Below, in pieces: positions 42,268 to 51,244 of a stretch of DNA of 64,000 bases. The notes below the pieces were generated by a model. It was not told the DNA's origin and made no database searches. It was given only the letters and a program-made list of their open reading frames with translations. The position numbers were made by a program, and so were the translations under genes. Within the stretch, counting starts at the first letter, position 1, and each line of letters starts with the position of its first letter. The DNA is from Lysobacterales bacterium (GTDB lineage Bacteria > Pseudomonadota > Gammaproteobacteria > Xanthomonadales > Ahniellaceae), in the NCBI GenBank assembly GCA_016721845.1, contig JADKHK010000011.1, positions 1 through 64,000 on the forward strand, written 5' to 3'.

Positions 42268-43695
42268 TTACGCGTGCGCCGGGGCGGGAACCGCCACGTC
42301 GACATTGCCCTTGGACAGTTGCAGGGTCTTCACCACGTTCACCAGCATCAACACCATGCCGGACAGGCACAGCACGCCGCCGCCGAGGCGCGCGAGGTAA
42401 TACGGGTAGGTGGCCTTCAGCGATTCGACGAAGGTGTAGGTCAGGGTGCCGTCGTCATTGGTGGCACGCCACATCAGGCCCTGCATGACGCCGGCGATCC
42501 ACATCGCGGCGATGTAGAAGACCACGCCGATGGTGTGGATCCAGAAGTGCTGCTCGATCATCTTCGTCGAGTACATGGCCTTCAGGCCGAGCACGCGCGG
42601 CAGCAGCGAGTAGATGCAGCCGATGGTGATCATCGCGACCCAGCCGAGGGCGCCGGAGTGCACGTGGCCGATGGTCCAGTCGGTGTAGTGACTGAGCGCG
42701 TTGACGGTCTTGATCGACATCATCGGACCCTCGAACGTGCTCATGCCGTAGAACGACAGCGAGACGATCATGAATTTGAGGATCGGGTCGGTGCGCAGTT
42801 TGTCCCAGGCACCCGACAGGGTCATGATGCCGTTGATCATGCCGCCCCAGCTCGGTGCCAGCAGGATCAGCGAGAACACCATGCCGATCGACTGGGCCCA
42901 GTCCGGCAACGCCGTGTAGTGCAGGTGGTGCGGACCGGCCCACATGTAGATCGAGATCAGCGCCCAGAAGTGCACCACCGAGAGGCGGTACGAGTACACC
43001 GGGCGCCCGGCCTGCTTCGGGATGAAGTAATACATCATGCCGAGGAAGGCGGTCGTCAGGAAAAAGCCGACGGCATTGTGTCCGTACCACCACTGCACCA
43101 TCGCATCGACTGCGCCGGTGTAGAGGCTGTAGGACTTGGTCAGCGTCACCGGCATCTCCAGGTTGTTGAAGATGTGCAGGATCGCGATGGTGATGATGTA
43201 GGCGCCGAAGAACCAGTTGGCGACGTAGATGTGGCGGATCTTGCGTTGCACGATGGTGCCGAAGAACACCACAGCGTAGGCGACCCAGACCAGGGTGATC
43301 AGGATGTCGATCGGCCATTCCAGCTCGGCATATTCCTTGCCCGAGGTCATGCCGAGCGGCAAGGTGATCGCCGCCGCCACGATGACCGCCTGCCAACCCC
43401 AGAACGTGAACGCGGCCAGCCTGGGCGCGAATAGTGTCGCGTGGCAGGTGCGCTGGACGATGTAGTAGCTGGTCGCGAACAGGCCGGACCCGCCGAACGC
43501 GAAGATCACGGCATTGGTATGCAGTGGCCGCAGGCGGCCGTAGCTCAGCCACGGGATGTCGAAATTGAGGGCAGGCCAGTACAGCTGGGCGGCGATGAAG
43601 ACGCCGACCAGCATGCCGACGATGCCCCAGATCACGGTCATGACGGCAAATTGCCGTACGACCTTGTCGCTGTAGGTCTCGGGAACAGTGGACAT
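42268..43695 (-). CDS. ccoN: CcoN, catalytic subunit of cbb3-type cytochrome c oxidase
   Basis: A 475-residue heme-copper oxidase subunit I that reduces oxygen to water with high affinity and pumps protons. Twelve helices are visible, with conserved His-containing segments (RLRPLHTNAVIFAFGG, WWYGHNAVGFFLT, VHFWALISIYMWAGPHHLHYTALP, DWTIGHVHSGALGW). The ATG at 43695 has an AGGAG ribosome-binding site; a longer in-frame reading begins within the promoter. An FNR-type palindrome lies about 60 bases upstream. It is the first gene of the leftward cco operon. Confidence 0.97.
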   Translation of the reverse strand: MSTVPETYSDKVVRQFAVMTVIWGIVGMLVGVFIAAQLYWPALNFDIPWLSYGRLRPLHTNAVIFAFGGSGLFATSYYIVQRTCHATLFAPRLAAFTFWGWQAVIVAAAITLPLGMTSGKEYAELEWPIDILITLVWVAYAVVFFGTIVQRKIRHIYVANWFFGAYIITIAILHIFNNLEMPVTLTKSYSLYTGAVDAMVQWWYGHNAVGFFLTTAFLGMMYYFIPKQAGRPVYSYRLSVVHFWALISIYMWAGPHHLHYTALPDWAQSIGMVFSLILLAPSWGGMINGIMTLSGAWDKLRTDPILKFMIVSLSFYGMSTFEGPMMSIKTVNALSHYTDWTIGHVHSGALGWVAMITIGCIYSLLPRVLGLKAMYSTKMIEQHFWIHTIGVVFYIAAMWIAGVMQGLMWRATNDDGTLTYTFVESLKATYPYYLARLGGGVLCLSGMVLMLVNVVKTLQLSKGNVDVAVPAPAHA

Positions 43696-43750
43696 GAACA
43701 CTCCTAGGCAAGTTACCGAGGCAGTTTCCCAGTCGCGAATCGGAGCGATC

Positions 43751-43764
43751 TTGACCCTGGTCAA
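43751..43764 (-). promoter_or_regulatory. FNR/ANR-type box upstream of ccoN
   Basis: TTGAC-CCTG-GTCAA is a perfect 5+4+5 palindrome of the FNR/ANR type (TTGAT-N4-ATCAA with one symmetrical change). Its centre is about 62 bases before the ccoN ATG, which allows a start at the class II distance of 41.5. Confidence 0.68.
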
Positions 43765-43786
43765 TTGAGGCGAGGGTCACCTCTCG

Positions 43787-44188
43787 TCACGATTCCCGGC
43801 TCGGTTCCGCCGCAGGGTGGAGAGAGGCGAGCAGGCTGGCCAGTGCATCGAGGCGCGCCGGTTTGGTGATCGGTGAAGTCGTCCGCAACCCCAGTGCATC
43901 GATGCGTGCGCGCTCCTGCGCCAGGGCCTGCGCACTGCTGCCGCTGAGCAGACAGACCCGAGCGTGCGCGCCGCTTTCGAGCAGGCGCTGGACGCAGGCA
44001 TCATAGATGCCGGGCGGCATCACCAGGTCCAGCAGGATCAAGTCTGCGGACTGCGCCAGGATCGGGTCGATCTCGTTCGCGGATCCGGCACTGTCGACCC
44101 GGGCGCCGAGATGTTCGAGCAGCGCCCCCATCAGCATGCGCATGTCGGCATCGTCATCGATGACCAGTACATGCGGCTGCGGACTCAT
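43787..44188 (-). CDS. Stand-alone response-regulator receiver protein
   Basis: A 133-residue protein made only of a CheY-like receiver domain. It has the acidic pair in VLVIDDDADMR, the phospho-acceptor Asp in LILLDLVMPPG, the Ser of LLSGSS and the Lys of PITKP, so it should be phosphorylatable. There is no output domain and no histidine kinase nearby. Its start overlaps the end of the S1/P1 nuclease gene by four bases, so the two are co-transcribed. It sits just upstream of the ccoN promoter but need not be related to it. Confidence 0.87.
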   Translation of the reverse strand: MSPQPHVLVIDDDADMRMLMGALLEHLGARVDSAGSANEIDPILAQSADLILLDLVMPPGIYDACVQRLLESGAHARVCLLSGSSAQALAQERARIDALGLRTTSPITKPARLDALASLLASLHPAAEPSRES

Positions 44189-45009
44189 GGCGCCTTGTCC
44201 AAGGTCAGGTTCAATACTTCGGCAAGACGGTGGCCGGCGGCTTCAAGCTGGTCCTCGGCGACCGGGACGTAGCGGCTGATGTAGCCGCTGTCGATCACGC
44301 CGCGCACCGGATAGAAGTCGTTGCGCTGCACGATCGCGCAGGAGGCCACGGCCCATTCCGCCGGGGCGCTCGGCCGCCACCGCCAGTCCATGGTCGGACC
44401 GGGCTGCGTGAGCAGGTCTTGCACGTGCGGCATCACTTTCAGCGTGCCGCGTGCGGCCCGGAAGATGTCCTGGTCCCAGAAGCCGTGCAGATTCTCGCCT
44501 TCACGTCCGTAACGAACCTGGAAATCGTTGCCGCCGCGATCATGCCCGAAGCCGGCGTGCAGGGGTTGGTGCACGTCGCCGATGAAATGGATCACGAAGC
44601 GCAGCGCATTCGTGCGCTCGGTCTTGCCGGCCTTGCGGTTGCCGAGCGTGCGCACTTCGCGTTCGATCGCCGCGACCACGCAGTTGCCGCCACGACAATT
44701 GCGTTTGGCGCTGTAGTGGCAATCGCCACGCTCGAAATTGAGGTAATGCCAGCTGCCGGTATGGCGCCACTGCGCTTCGCCGCGGATTTCGTCGGCCCAG
44801 GTGCTGGCCTCGCGCATGGCATTGCTGGCGCGGTCGCCGAGCAGCCGCTCGACCTCGGCCCGTGCACGCGGCGTCAGTTCGCGTGCGGCGATTTCCGCGA
44901 CCACCTGATGACCGTGCGGCCCCCAGGCGAATGCGCCGCCGGACAACAACAGCGCCGCGACGAGGAAGAACCGATGCGCGTTCAACCCTGCAGACTCCGC
45001 AAAATCCAT
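44185..45009 (-). CDS. S1/P1-family nuclease (secreted)
   Basis: A zinc-dependent nuclease/3'-nucleotidase, 274 residues from the ATG at 45009. The signal peptide ends FA before WGPHGHQVVAEIA; in this family the mature amino-terminal Trp and following His bind zinc. Further ligands lie in STWADEIR, GSWHYLN, HFIGDVHQPLHAG and DRGGNDFQV. The ATG has no ribosome-binding site, and a TTG at 44985 would give a cleaner signal peptide (NAHRFFLVAALLLSGGAFA). That TTG overlaps the stop of a 17-codon upstream ORF with a good ribosome-binding site. It is co-transcribed with the receiver gene. Confidence 0.9.
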   Translation of the reverse strand: MDFAESAGLNAHRFFLVAALLLSGGAFAWGPHGHQVVAEIAARELTPRARAEVERLLGDRASNAMREASTWADEIRGEAQWRHTGSWHYLNFERGDCHYSAKRNCRGGNCVVAAIEREVRTLGNRKAGKTERTNALRFVIHFIGDVHQPLHAGFGHDRGGNDFQVRYGREGENLHGFWDQDIFRAARGTLKVMPHVQDLLTQPGPTMDWRWRPSAPAEWAVASCAIVQRNDFYPVRGVIDSGYISRYVPVAEDQLEAAGHRLAEVLNLTLDKAP

Positions 45010-45035
45010 GCATTTTTCTGCTGATCGATGTTCAT
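44982..45035 (-). CDS. Possible 17-codon leader ORF of the S1/P1 nuclease
   Basis: ATG at 45035 is preceded by a CAGGAGA ribosome-binding site. The 17 residues read MNIDQQKNAWILRSLQG, and the stop overlaps a possible TTG start of the nuclease (TTGA). It may be a coupling leader peptide, or simply the real ribosome-loading site for the nuclease. Confidence 0.35.
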   Translation of the reverse strand: MNIDQQKNAWILRSLQG

Positions 45036-45102
45036 CGCGGTCTCCTGATGCGGTGCCGCTAAGCTATGCGGCCTGCCGTCACCGTGAAAGTCAGTCGTCT
45101 GG

Positions 45103-48100
45103 ATGGATCCGATCGAACCCGTCAATCCGTCATCGGATCTTAGCGCCTTGAGGCGACGGTTGAGCGACGTGCTCGGGCGCGACCGACCGCGCCTGCGTCA
45201 GCGTCTGGATCAACTCGCCGCGGCGAAGACCGGCATCGATGGCGAACGCCTGAAGGCCCTGAGCGCCGCGGTCGACGCCAGTGTCGCGCGCCGCGCTGCG
45301 CGTGCCGCGGTCGTGCCTGCGATCCGACTCGACGAGGCCTTGCCGATCGCACGCGAGGCGGATGCGATCCTGAAGGCGATCCGCGAGCATCAGGTGGTCG
45401 TGATTGCCGGCGAAACCGGCTCGGGCAAGACGACGCAGCTGCCCCTGCTCGCGCTCGCGGCCGGACGCGGCGTCGATGGCCTGATCGGCTGCACCCAGCC
45501 GCGGCGCATCGCCGCACGCAGCGTGGCCCGGCGCGTGGCCGAAGAAATCGGCACCCAGGTCGGACAACTGGTCGGCTTCCAGGTGCGTTTCACCGAACAG
45601 GTCGCCGACACCTCGCTGATCAAGTTCATGACCGACGGCATCCTGCTCGCCGAGACGCAGCGCGACCGCCTGCTTCAGCAGTACGACACCATCATCCTCG
45701 ACGAGGCGCACGAACGCAGCCTCAATATCGACTTCCTGCTCGGTTACCTCAAGCAGCTGCTGGCGAAGCGGCGTGACCTCAAGCTGATCGTGACCTCGGC
45801 TACGATCGACACCGCACGCTTCTCCGAGCACTTCGGGAATGCACCGGTGATCAATGTCGAAGGCCGCACCTTTCCGGTCGATGTGCGCTATCGCCCGCTG
45901 GCCGAAGACCGCGACGAGCGAGGCGTGAATCAGGCGATCATCGCCGCGGTCGAGGAGATCGGGCAAAGCGAAGCCCTGGCCGACGTGCTGGTGTTCCTGC
46001 CCGGCGAACGCGAGATCCGCGACGCCCATCTGGCCCTGTCACGGCGGAATTTCCGCGAGACCGAGATCCTGCCGCTGTACGCGCGCCTGTCGGCGAAGGA
46101 GCAGGACCGGGTGTTTCATCCCGGACCGAAGCGGCGCATCGTGCTCACCACCAATGTCGCCGAAACCTCGCTGACGGTGCCGCGCATCCGTGCGGTGATC
46201 GATACCGGCAGCGCCCGCGTCGGTCGCTACAGCCCTCGGCACAAGGTGCAGCGCCTGCACATCGAGCCGATCTCGCAGGCCAGTGCCGACCAGCGCAAGG
46301 GCCGCTGCGGACGCCTCGGTCCGGGCCTCTGCATCCGTTTGTACGACGAGGCCGATTTCGTGGCGCGTCCGCGCTACACCGATCCCGAGATCCTGCGCGC
46401 CTCGCTCGCGAACGTGGTGTTGCGCATGTTGAGCCTCGGGCTCGGCGACATCGCGCGCTTTCCGTTCCTGGAACGTCCGGAAGAGCGCGCGATCAACGAA
46501 GGCATCAGCCAGCTGGTCGAGCTCGGTGCGATCGGCGAGGCTCGCCACGAGTTGACTGCGCTGGGCCGCGACATGGCCCGCATCCCGATCGACGCCAAGC
46601 TCGCGCGCATGCTGATCGCGGCGCAGCAGCATGGCGCCGCCCGCGAGTTGCTGATCATCGCGTCCTTCCTGTCGATCCAGGATCCGCGCGAACGTCCGGC
46701 CGATGCGAAGCAGGCCGCGGACCTCGCGCATGCCCAGTTCGGCGATCCGAAATCCGATTTCGTCGCGGTGCTCAAGCTGTGGGAGGCGTATTCGACGGCG
46801 CATGAAGATCTGACCCAGTCGAAGTTGCGTGACTGGTGCGAGAAGCAGTTCCTGAGTTTCCTGCGCATGCGCGAATGGCGCGAGCTGCATCGGCAGTTGC
46901 TGGTGCTCGGCGACGAACTCGGGTGGCGCCTGAACAGCGAAGCCGCGTCGTTCGAAGCCCTGCATCGCGCGTTGCTCAGCGGCCTGCCGGCCAATCTCGC
47001 GCGCAAGGACGAGAAGGGCCAGTACCAGGGTACGCGCGGCAAGCGTTACGGCATCTTCCCGGGCTCCTTCGTCGCGAAGGCGCCGCCGTTGTGGCTGCTG
47101 TCGGCGACCCTGCTCGACACGCATAAGTTGTACGCGATCATGAATGCGCGCATCGAGCCGGAATGGGCGGTGCAGGAAGCCGCGCACCTGATCAAGCGCG
47201 CGCATCACGATCCGCACTGGAATCGTGGGCGCGGCCAAGTGATGGCCTACGAGCAGATCACGCTGTTCGGACTGACCCTGGTGGAGCGCCGCCCGGTGCA
47301 CTTCGGCACGATCGATCCGGTGCAGGCGCGAACGATCTTCATCCGCGAAGCGCTGGTGACGTGCGAACTGGACGCCAGGGCCGCAGTCGTTGCGCACAAC
47401 CGGCGTGTGCTGGTGCAGGCGGCGGCGGAGGAAGCCAAGCAGCGCCGACACGGACTGCTGCGCGGCCCGGACGAACTGGCCGCGTGGTGGGAAGGCCGTT
47501 TGCCCGAAGGCATCACGACCACCAGGGCGTTCGACGATTGGGTCAAGCGGCTCGATCCGGAACTGCGCCGCGGCCTCGAATGGTCACTCACCGACGTGCT
47601 CGAAGCGGGCGCCTCCACGGCCGAGCGCTTTCCGGAGAGTTTCATCGTCGGCAACCAGCGCCTGCGGTTGCATTACGCCTTCGATCCGAAGCTGGATGAG
47701 GATGGCGTCACCTTGGATCTGCCCTTGTCCTTGCTGAATGCGGTGTCGGAGGCGCGGGCCGAATGGCTGGTGCCGGGATTGCTGGAAGCGAAGGTCGCGG
47801 AACTGATCCGCGCCTTGCCGAAGGCGTTGCGCCGCAATTTCGTGCCGGCGCCGGATTTCGCGCGCGCCTTCGTGCAGGCCGAGCTGCCCGGCGATCGCGG
47901 GCTGCTGCAAGCACTGGCGTCGTGGTTGGCCAAGGTGGCGGGCGTGACGTTGCCGATCACCCTGTTGCATGAGGCGAACGCGAGTCTGCCGAGCTTTCTG
48001 CGGATGCGCTTCCGCTTGCTCGATGCGAATGCCAAGGTGCTTGCCGTCGGCCGCGATCTCGACGCCCTGCGCCGCGAGTTCGGGACGCTGGCCCGCGAAG

Positions 48101-48984
48101 CCTTCGCGGTGCAGACCAGCCGCGACTTCGCGCGCGAAGACGTGCGCGTGCTGCCGGCGCACGCATTGCCCGAGATCGTCCGGACCGATACCGGCCTGTC
48201 GGCGTTTCCGGCCCTGGTCGATCGCGGCCATCGCGTCGATCTGGTCGTGTTCGAACGCGCCGATGACGCGGCGAGTGCGCATCGTGGCGGCATCGCGCGC
48301 CTGTTGCGCCTGGCCCTGATCGAAAAGTGCAAGCAGCTGCGCAAGCAGTTGCCGCTGGCGCCGAAACTCGCGCTCGCCTATACGCCGATCGCGTCGCCGG
48401 ACCAGTTGCGCGAGGACATCGTCGAGGGCGCGCTTGCCGACCTGATCCATGCCGACCCGTGCACGGCGCGCAGCGAGGACAGCTTCCGGCTGTCGTTCCA
48501 GGCCATCGAGAAGCGTCTGTTCGGCGACTGCATCGAACGCCTGAAGGCGGTCGAAGCGACCCTTGCCGCGCATGCCGAACTGCTGCCGAAACTGAAGCCG
48601 CCGTTGATGGGATTCGCCACCGCGAACTTCGAGGATCTGCGCGAGCAGCATCGTCGCCTGGTGTTCGCGGGTTTCGCGAAGTTGTTCCCGCTGGCACGAC
48701 TGAAAGATCTGCCGCGCTACCTGAAAGCCATGCGTCTGCGCGCCGAACGCCTGCAGAATGATCCGCGCAAGGACCAGGCGCGCATGCTCGTGGTGCGCGA
48801 CTTCGATGCGCAACTCGACCGACTCGCGGCCAACTGCCCGGCCGAACGCATCAGCGACCTGCGCTTCGTGCTCGAAGAACTCCGCGTGCAACTTTTCGCC
48901 CAGGAGCTCGGTACCCGCGAACCGGTCAGCGAGAAGCGAATGCAGAAATTGTTGGAGCAGGCGGAAGCAACGAACCTTTCCTGA
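45103..48984 (+). CDS. hrpA: ATP-dependent RNA helicase HrpA
   Basis: A 1293-residue DEAH-box helicase, the usual HrpA length. Walker A is GETGSGKTTQLP (about residues 102-113), followed by the DEAH box in ILDEAHERSLNIDFLL, motif III SATI, TNVAETSLTVP and the QRKGRCGRLGPG motif VI. A winged-helix/ratchet and OB-fold region comes next, then the long HrpA-specific carboxy-terminal domain. In Escherichia coli HrpA acts in mRNA processing and in rescue of stalled ribosomes. It is divergent from the S1/P1 gene and convergent with the acyltransferase. Confidence 0.97.
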   Translation: MDPIEPVNPSSDLSALRRRLSDVLGRDRPRLRQRLDQLAAAKTGIDGERLKALSAAVDASVARRAARAAVVPAIRLDEALPIAREADAILKAIREHQVVVIAGETGSGKTTQLPLLALAAGRGVDGLIGCTQPRRIAARSVARRVAEEIGTQVGQLVGFQVRFTEQVADTSLIKFMTDGILLAETQRDRLLQQYDTIILDEAHERSLNIDFLLGYLKQLLAKRRDLKLIVTSATIDTARFSEHFGNAPVINVEGRTFPVDVRYRPLAEDRDERGVNQAIIAAVEEIGQSEALADVLVFLPGEREIRDAHLALSRRNFRETEILPLYARLSAKEQDRVFHPGPKRRIVLTTNVAETSLTVPRIRAVIDTGSARVGRYSPRHKVQRLHIEPISQASADQRKGRCGRLGPGLCIRLYDEADFVARPRYTDPEILRASLANVVLRMLSLGLGDIARFPFLERPEERAINEGISQLVELGAIGEARHELTALGRDMARIPIDAKLARMLIAAQQHGAARELLIIASFLSIQDPRERPADAKQAADLAHAQFGDPKSDFVAVLKLWEAYSTAHEDLTQSKLRDWCEKQFLSFLRMREWRELHRQLLVLGDELGWRLNSEAASFEALHRALLSGLPANLARKDEKGQYQGTRGKRYGIFPGSFVAKAPPLWLLSATLLDTHKLYAIMNARIEPEWAVQEAAHLIKRAHHDPHWNRGRGQVMAYEQITLFGLTLVERRPVHFGTIDPVQARTIFIREALVTCELDARAAVVAHNRRVLVQAAAEEAKQRRHGLLRGPDELAAWWEGRLPEGITTTRAFDDWVKRLDPELRRGLEWSLTDVLEAGASTAERFPESFIVGNQRLRLHYAFDPKLDEDGVTLDLPLSLLNAVSEARAEWLVPGLLEAKVAELIRALPKALRRNFVPAPDFARAFVQAELPGDRGLLQALASWLAKVAGVTLPITLLHEANASLPSFLRMRFRLLDANAKVLAVGRDLDALRREFGTLAREAFAVQTSRDFAREDVRVLPAHALPEIVRTDTGLSAFPALVDRGHRVDLVVFERADDAASAHRGGIARLLRLALIEKCKQLRKQLPLAPKLALAYTPIASPDQLREDIVEGALADLIHADPCTARSEDSFRLSFQAIEKRLFGDCIERLKAVEATLAAHAELLPKLKPPLMGFATANFEDLREQHRRLVFAGFAKLFPLARLKDLPRYLKAMRLRAERLQNDPRKDQARMLVVRDFDAQLDRLAANCPAERISDLRFVLEELRVQLFAQELGTREPVSEKRMQKLLEQAEATNLS

Positions 48985-48992
48985 GCGACGCG

Positions 48993-50069
48993 TCAGTCTG
49001 CGGCATCGGTGTGCCGTTCGCGCCAACGCTGCCGAACCGTGGCCGGCAATCGTTTGAGCCGCAGCGCGGGTTGCTCGACCAGATGCCATGACGCGACGGC
49101 GAGCACCAGCGCGATCAGGAATCCGCCAAGTGCATTGATGTGGTTGTGCGTATCGCCGGCCAGCGCCGCGATGATCTGCTGCGCCGGATAGCCCCATAGA
49201 TAGATGCCGTAGGAGTAGTCGCCGAAACGGTTGAAACCGCGCCAGCGCGTGTCGTAGGCAAACCAGAATACGAAGGCGACCTCGGTCGCAGCGAACAGAA
49301 GCGGGAACGCGGGCGTGCTCCGCCACATCCATGCCATGCCGGCCAACGCGAGCAACAGGCTGCCGCGAAGGGGAATGTGATCGCGATTGACGTAGCAGAA
49401 CGCGCCCGCAACGAACAATGCGGCGAGGCGCAGGTACTCGTGCGGATTCGACATCGGCGTCTGGTCCGGATACAGCGATGCCAAGACGAGCATGGCGATC
49501 GCCGCGACGTTGAACAGCGCACGCCACGACAATGCACCGATCACGCCCATGGCCGCGACCAGCACGTACATGCGGACTTCCGCGGGCAGTGTCCAGATCG
49601 AGCCATTGACGACGTCGCTGCCCGGATTGCGCGTGAAGACGCCGGGCAATTGCCACTGGAGGAAGATGTCGAACTTCAGATTGCGCCAGATGTACCCGAA
49701 GGTGTCGGGGTGTTGGAAGTATTCGCGCAACGGGAGGTTGGTGAACACGGCCCCGAGGACGAAGGCCGACAGCAGCAAGCAGAACGCATAGCCGGGAACA
49801 ATGCGGATCGCGCGCGCCCAGGCGAAATCGGCCAGTTGCGGATTGCGCAGGAAGCTTCCGGTCACCAGGAAACCGCTGACGATGAAGAACACATCGACGG
49901 CGATGCTGCCTGAATAGGTGCCCCAGTTCAGCCAGGCGAAGAGGTCGGCCGGCAAGGGATGCCCGGTGACGGCCGGCGCATGGCCGTAGATGACCATGCT
50001 CGCGGCGATGAAGCGAAGCAGGAGAAAGTTGTCGCTTTTTTGGGCGAGGCCGTCGGCGAGGGTCCGCAT
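48993..50069 (-). CDS. Acyltransferase family 3 membrane protein
   Basis: A 358-residue integral membrane O-acyltransferase with about ten helices. It begins NFLLLRFIAASMVIYGHAPAV, with the conserved R and H of the OafA/NodX/Acyl_transf_3 family (FLRxxAxxxVxxxH pattern), followed by DVFFIVSGFLVTGSF. It transfers acyl groups, often acetyl, to extracellular polysaccharide or lipopolysaccharide. It is followed on the same strand by nothing and preceded by the methyltransferase gene six bases away, suggesting a glycan-modification operon. Confidence 0.9.
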   Translation of the reverse strand: MRTLADGLAQKSDNFLLLRFIAASMVIYGHAPAVTGHPLPADLFAWLNWGTYSGSIAVDVFFIVSGFLVTGSFLRNPQLADFAWARAIRIVPGYAFCLLLSAFVLGAVFTNLPLREYFQHPDTFGYIWRNLKFDIFLQWQLPGVFTRNPGSDVVNGSIWTLPAEVRMYVLVAAMGVIGALSWRALFNVAAIAMLVLASLYPDQTPMSNPHEYLRLAALFVAGAFCYVNRDHIPLRGSLLLALAGMAWMWRSTPAFPLLFAATEVAFVFWFAYDTRWRGFNRFGDYSYGIYLWGYPAQQIIAALAGDTHNHINALGGFLIALVLAVASWHLVEQPALRLKRLPATVRQRWRERHTDAAD

Positions 50070-50074
50070 TGCGG

Positions 50075-51214
50075 TCAGTCCGGGCGTCGCATGCAGAATT
50101 CCGGCGTCAGATGCTTGTAGACGACCGGGCGTGCGCCGCGATCATTTCCGAGGATTGCCATCATGTGAGTCGGCTTGATCCGACCCGCCTCGATTTCCGC
50201 CTGGTCGCGCGCCTGGACCCGGTCGATGAAGTCGCGATCCCACGTGCCGTTCGCGTCGAAGTGATGGCCGAAACTCCGGTCGACGATCGGCGTGACCAGG
50301 TTGCCGAATGCCAGGAAGAACTTGAAGCCGAAACGGTCGATCAGCAATGGCAGGATGTCTTGCGCGCGAACACCTTCGAAGCCTTCCACGGAACAGTCCC
50401 AATTCATGAACTCGTGTTCCTGTCGCCGCAACTGCAGGTTGTAGCGATGCGATTCCGGGAGTTCGCGCCAGAATTCCTGAAGCATGGCGAGGGCCTCGGG
50501 CCAGCGCTGGTGGCCATTGCGACCGATCATGTCCGACGTGATGAAAATGCCCTGGTCGCCGATCGCACTCGCGATCGCATCGAACAGGTGCTCGAGTTCG
50601 ACCACGTGATGCAGGCTCTGGTTCGCCATCACCACGTCGTAGCGCTCGGTCGGCTGCCATCGGTTGAAATCCGCGCGCGTGAATTCGAAGTGCCGGGCGA
50701 GTCCGTTCTCCGCTGCCAGTTGCTGCCCTCGCTCGAGCATCGGCCCGGTGAGGTCGAGGCATTCGATCTTGAACTCGGCGAGGCCAGACGACTTCAGGGA
50801 TGCGGCAATCCGCACTTCGGCATCGCAGTTGCCCGAACCAATGCTCACGATGCGCAAGGCTCGGCCGACCGCTTCGGCATGTTTCAGAATGCTCTTCGCA
50901 AAGAAGTCTTCGGGATGGGCGAAGCCGAAGGTTTCCTGCATGGGCCGGAGATAGGTGTTCGACCAGTAGTGGAAGATCTCCGGAAGCGCATTCACGTCCA
51001 CTTCCCCGGCGAACCTTTCGGTTTCCTGGGCGATGCGGGCCTCGTAATCGGATCTCGTGGCGGTGATTGTCGGCAGTGAACGCTTCAGCCGTACTCGCAT
51101 CTCGGGAGGGAGGATTGGGGCCAGCTTGCGAAGGAGGTTGAAAACGATGTTCACGAGCACCTCGTTCTGCTGGGAAGCTGTCGCCGCTTGCGAATCGCTG
51201 GGACACGTCGGCAC
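50075..51214 (-). CDS. SAM-dependent methyltransferase (class I)
   Basis: A 379-residue protein with a class I methyltransferase core at about residues 115-235. It has the glycine motif I VSIGSGNCDAEVRI, an acidic residue after the next strand (IECLDLTGPML), and RYDVVMANQSLHHVVELEHLF (motifs IV/V). Both ends are extended: a helical amino terminus of about 110 residues, and a carboxy part with EFMNWDCSVEGFEG and ARDQAEIEAGRIKPTHM. The substrate is unknown. It sits with an acyltransferase and two 2OG oxygenases, all suggestive of surface glycan or small-molecule tailoring. Confidence 0.82.
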   Translation of the reverse strand: MPTCPSDSQAATASQQNEVLVNIVFNLLRKLAPILPPEMRVRLKRSLPTITATRSDYEARIAQETERFAGEVDVNALPEIFHYWSNTYLRPMQETFGFAHPEDFFAKSILKHAEAVGRALRIVSIGSGNCDAEVRIAASLKSSGLAEFKIECLDLTGPMLERGQQLAAENGLARHFEFTRADFNRWQPTERYDVVMANQSLHHVVELEHLFDAIASAIGDQGIFITSDMIGRNGHQRWPEALAMLQEFWRELPESHRYNLQLRRQEHEFMNWDCSVEGFEGVRAQDILPLLIDRFGFKFFLAFGNLVTPIVDRSFGHHFDANGTWDRDFIDRVQARDQAEIEAGRIKPTHMMAILGNDRGARPVVYKHLTPEFCMRRPD

Positions 51215-51244
51215 TGTGTCAGACCATCCTTGTCAGCGGTCATC

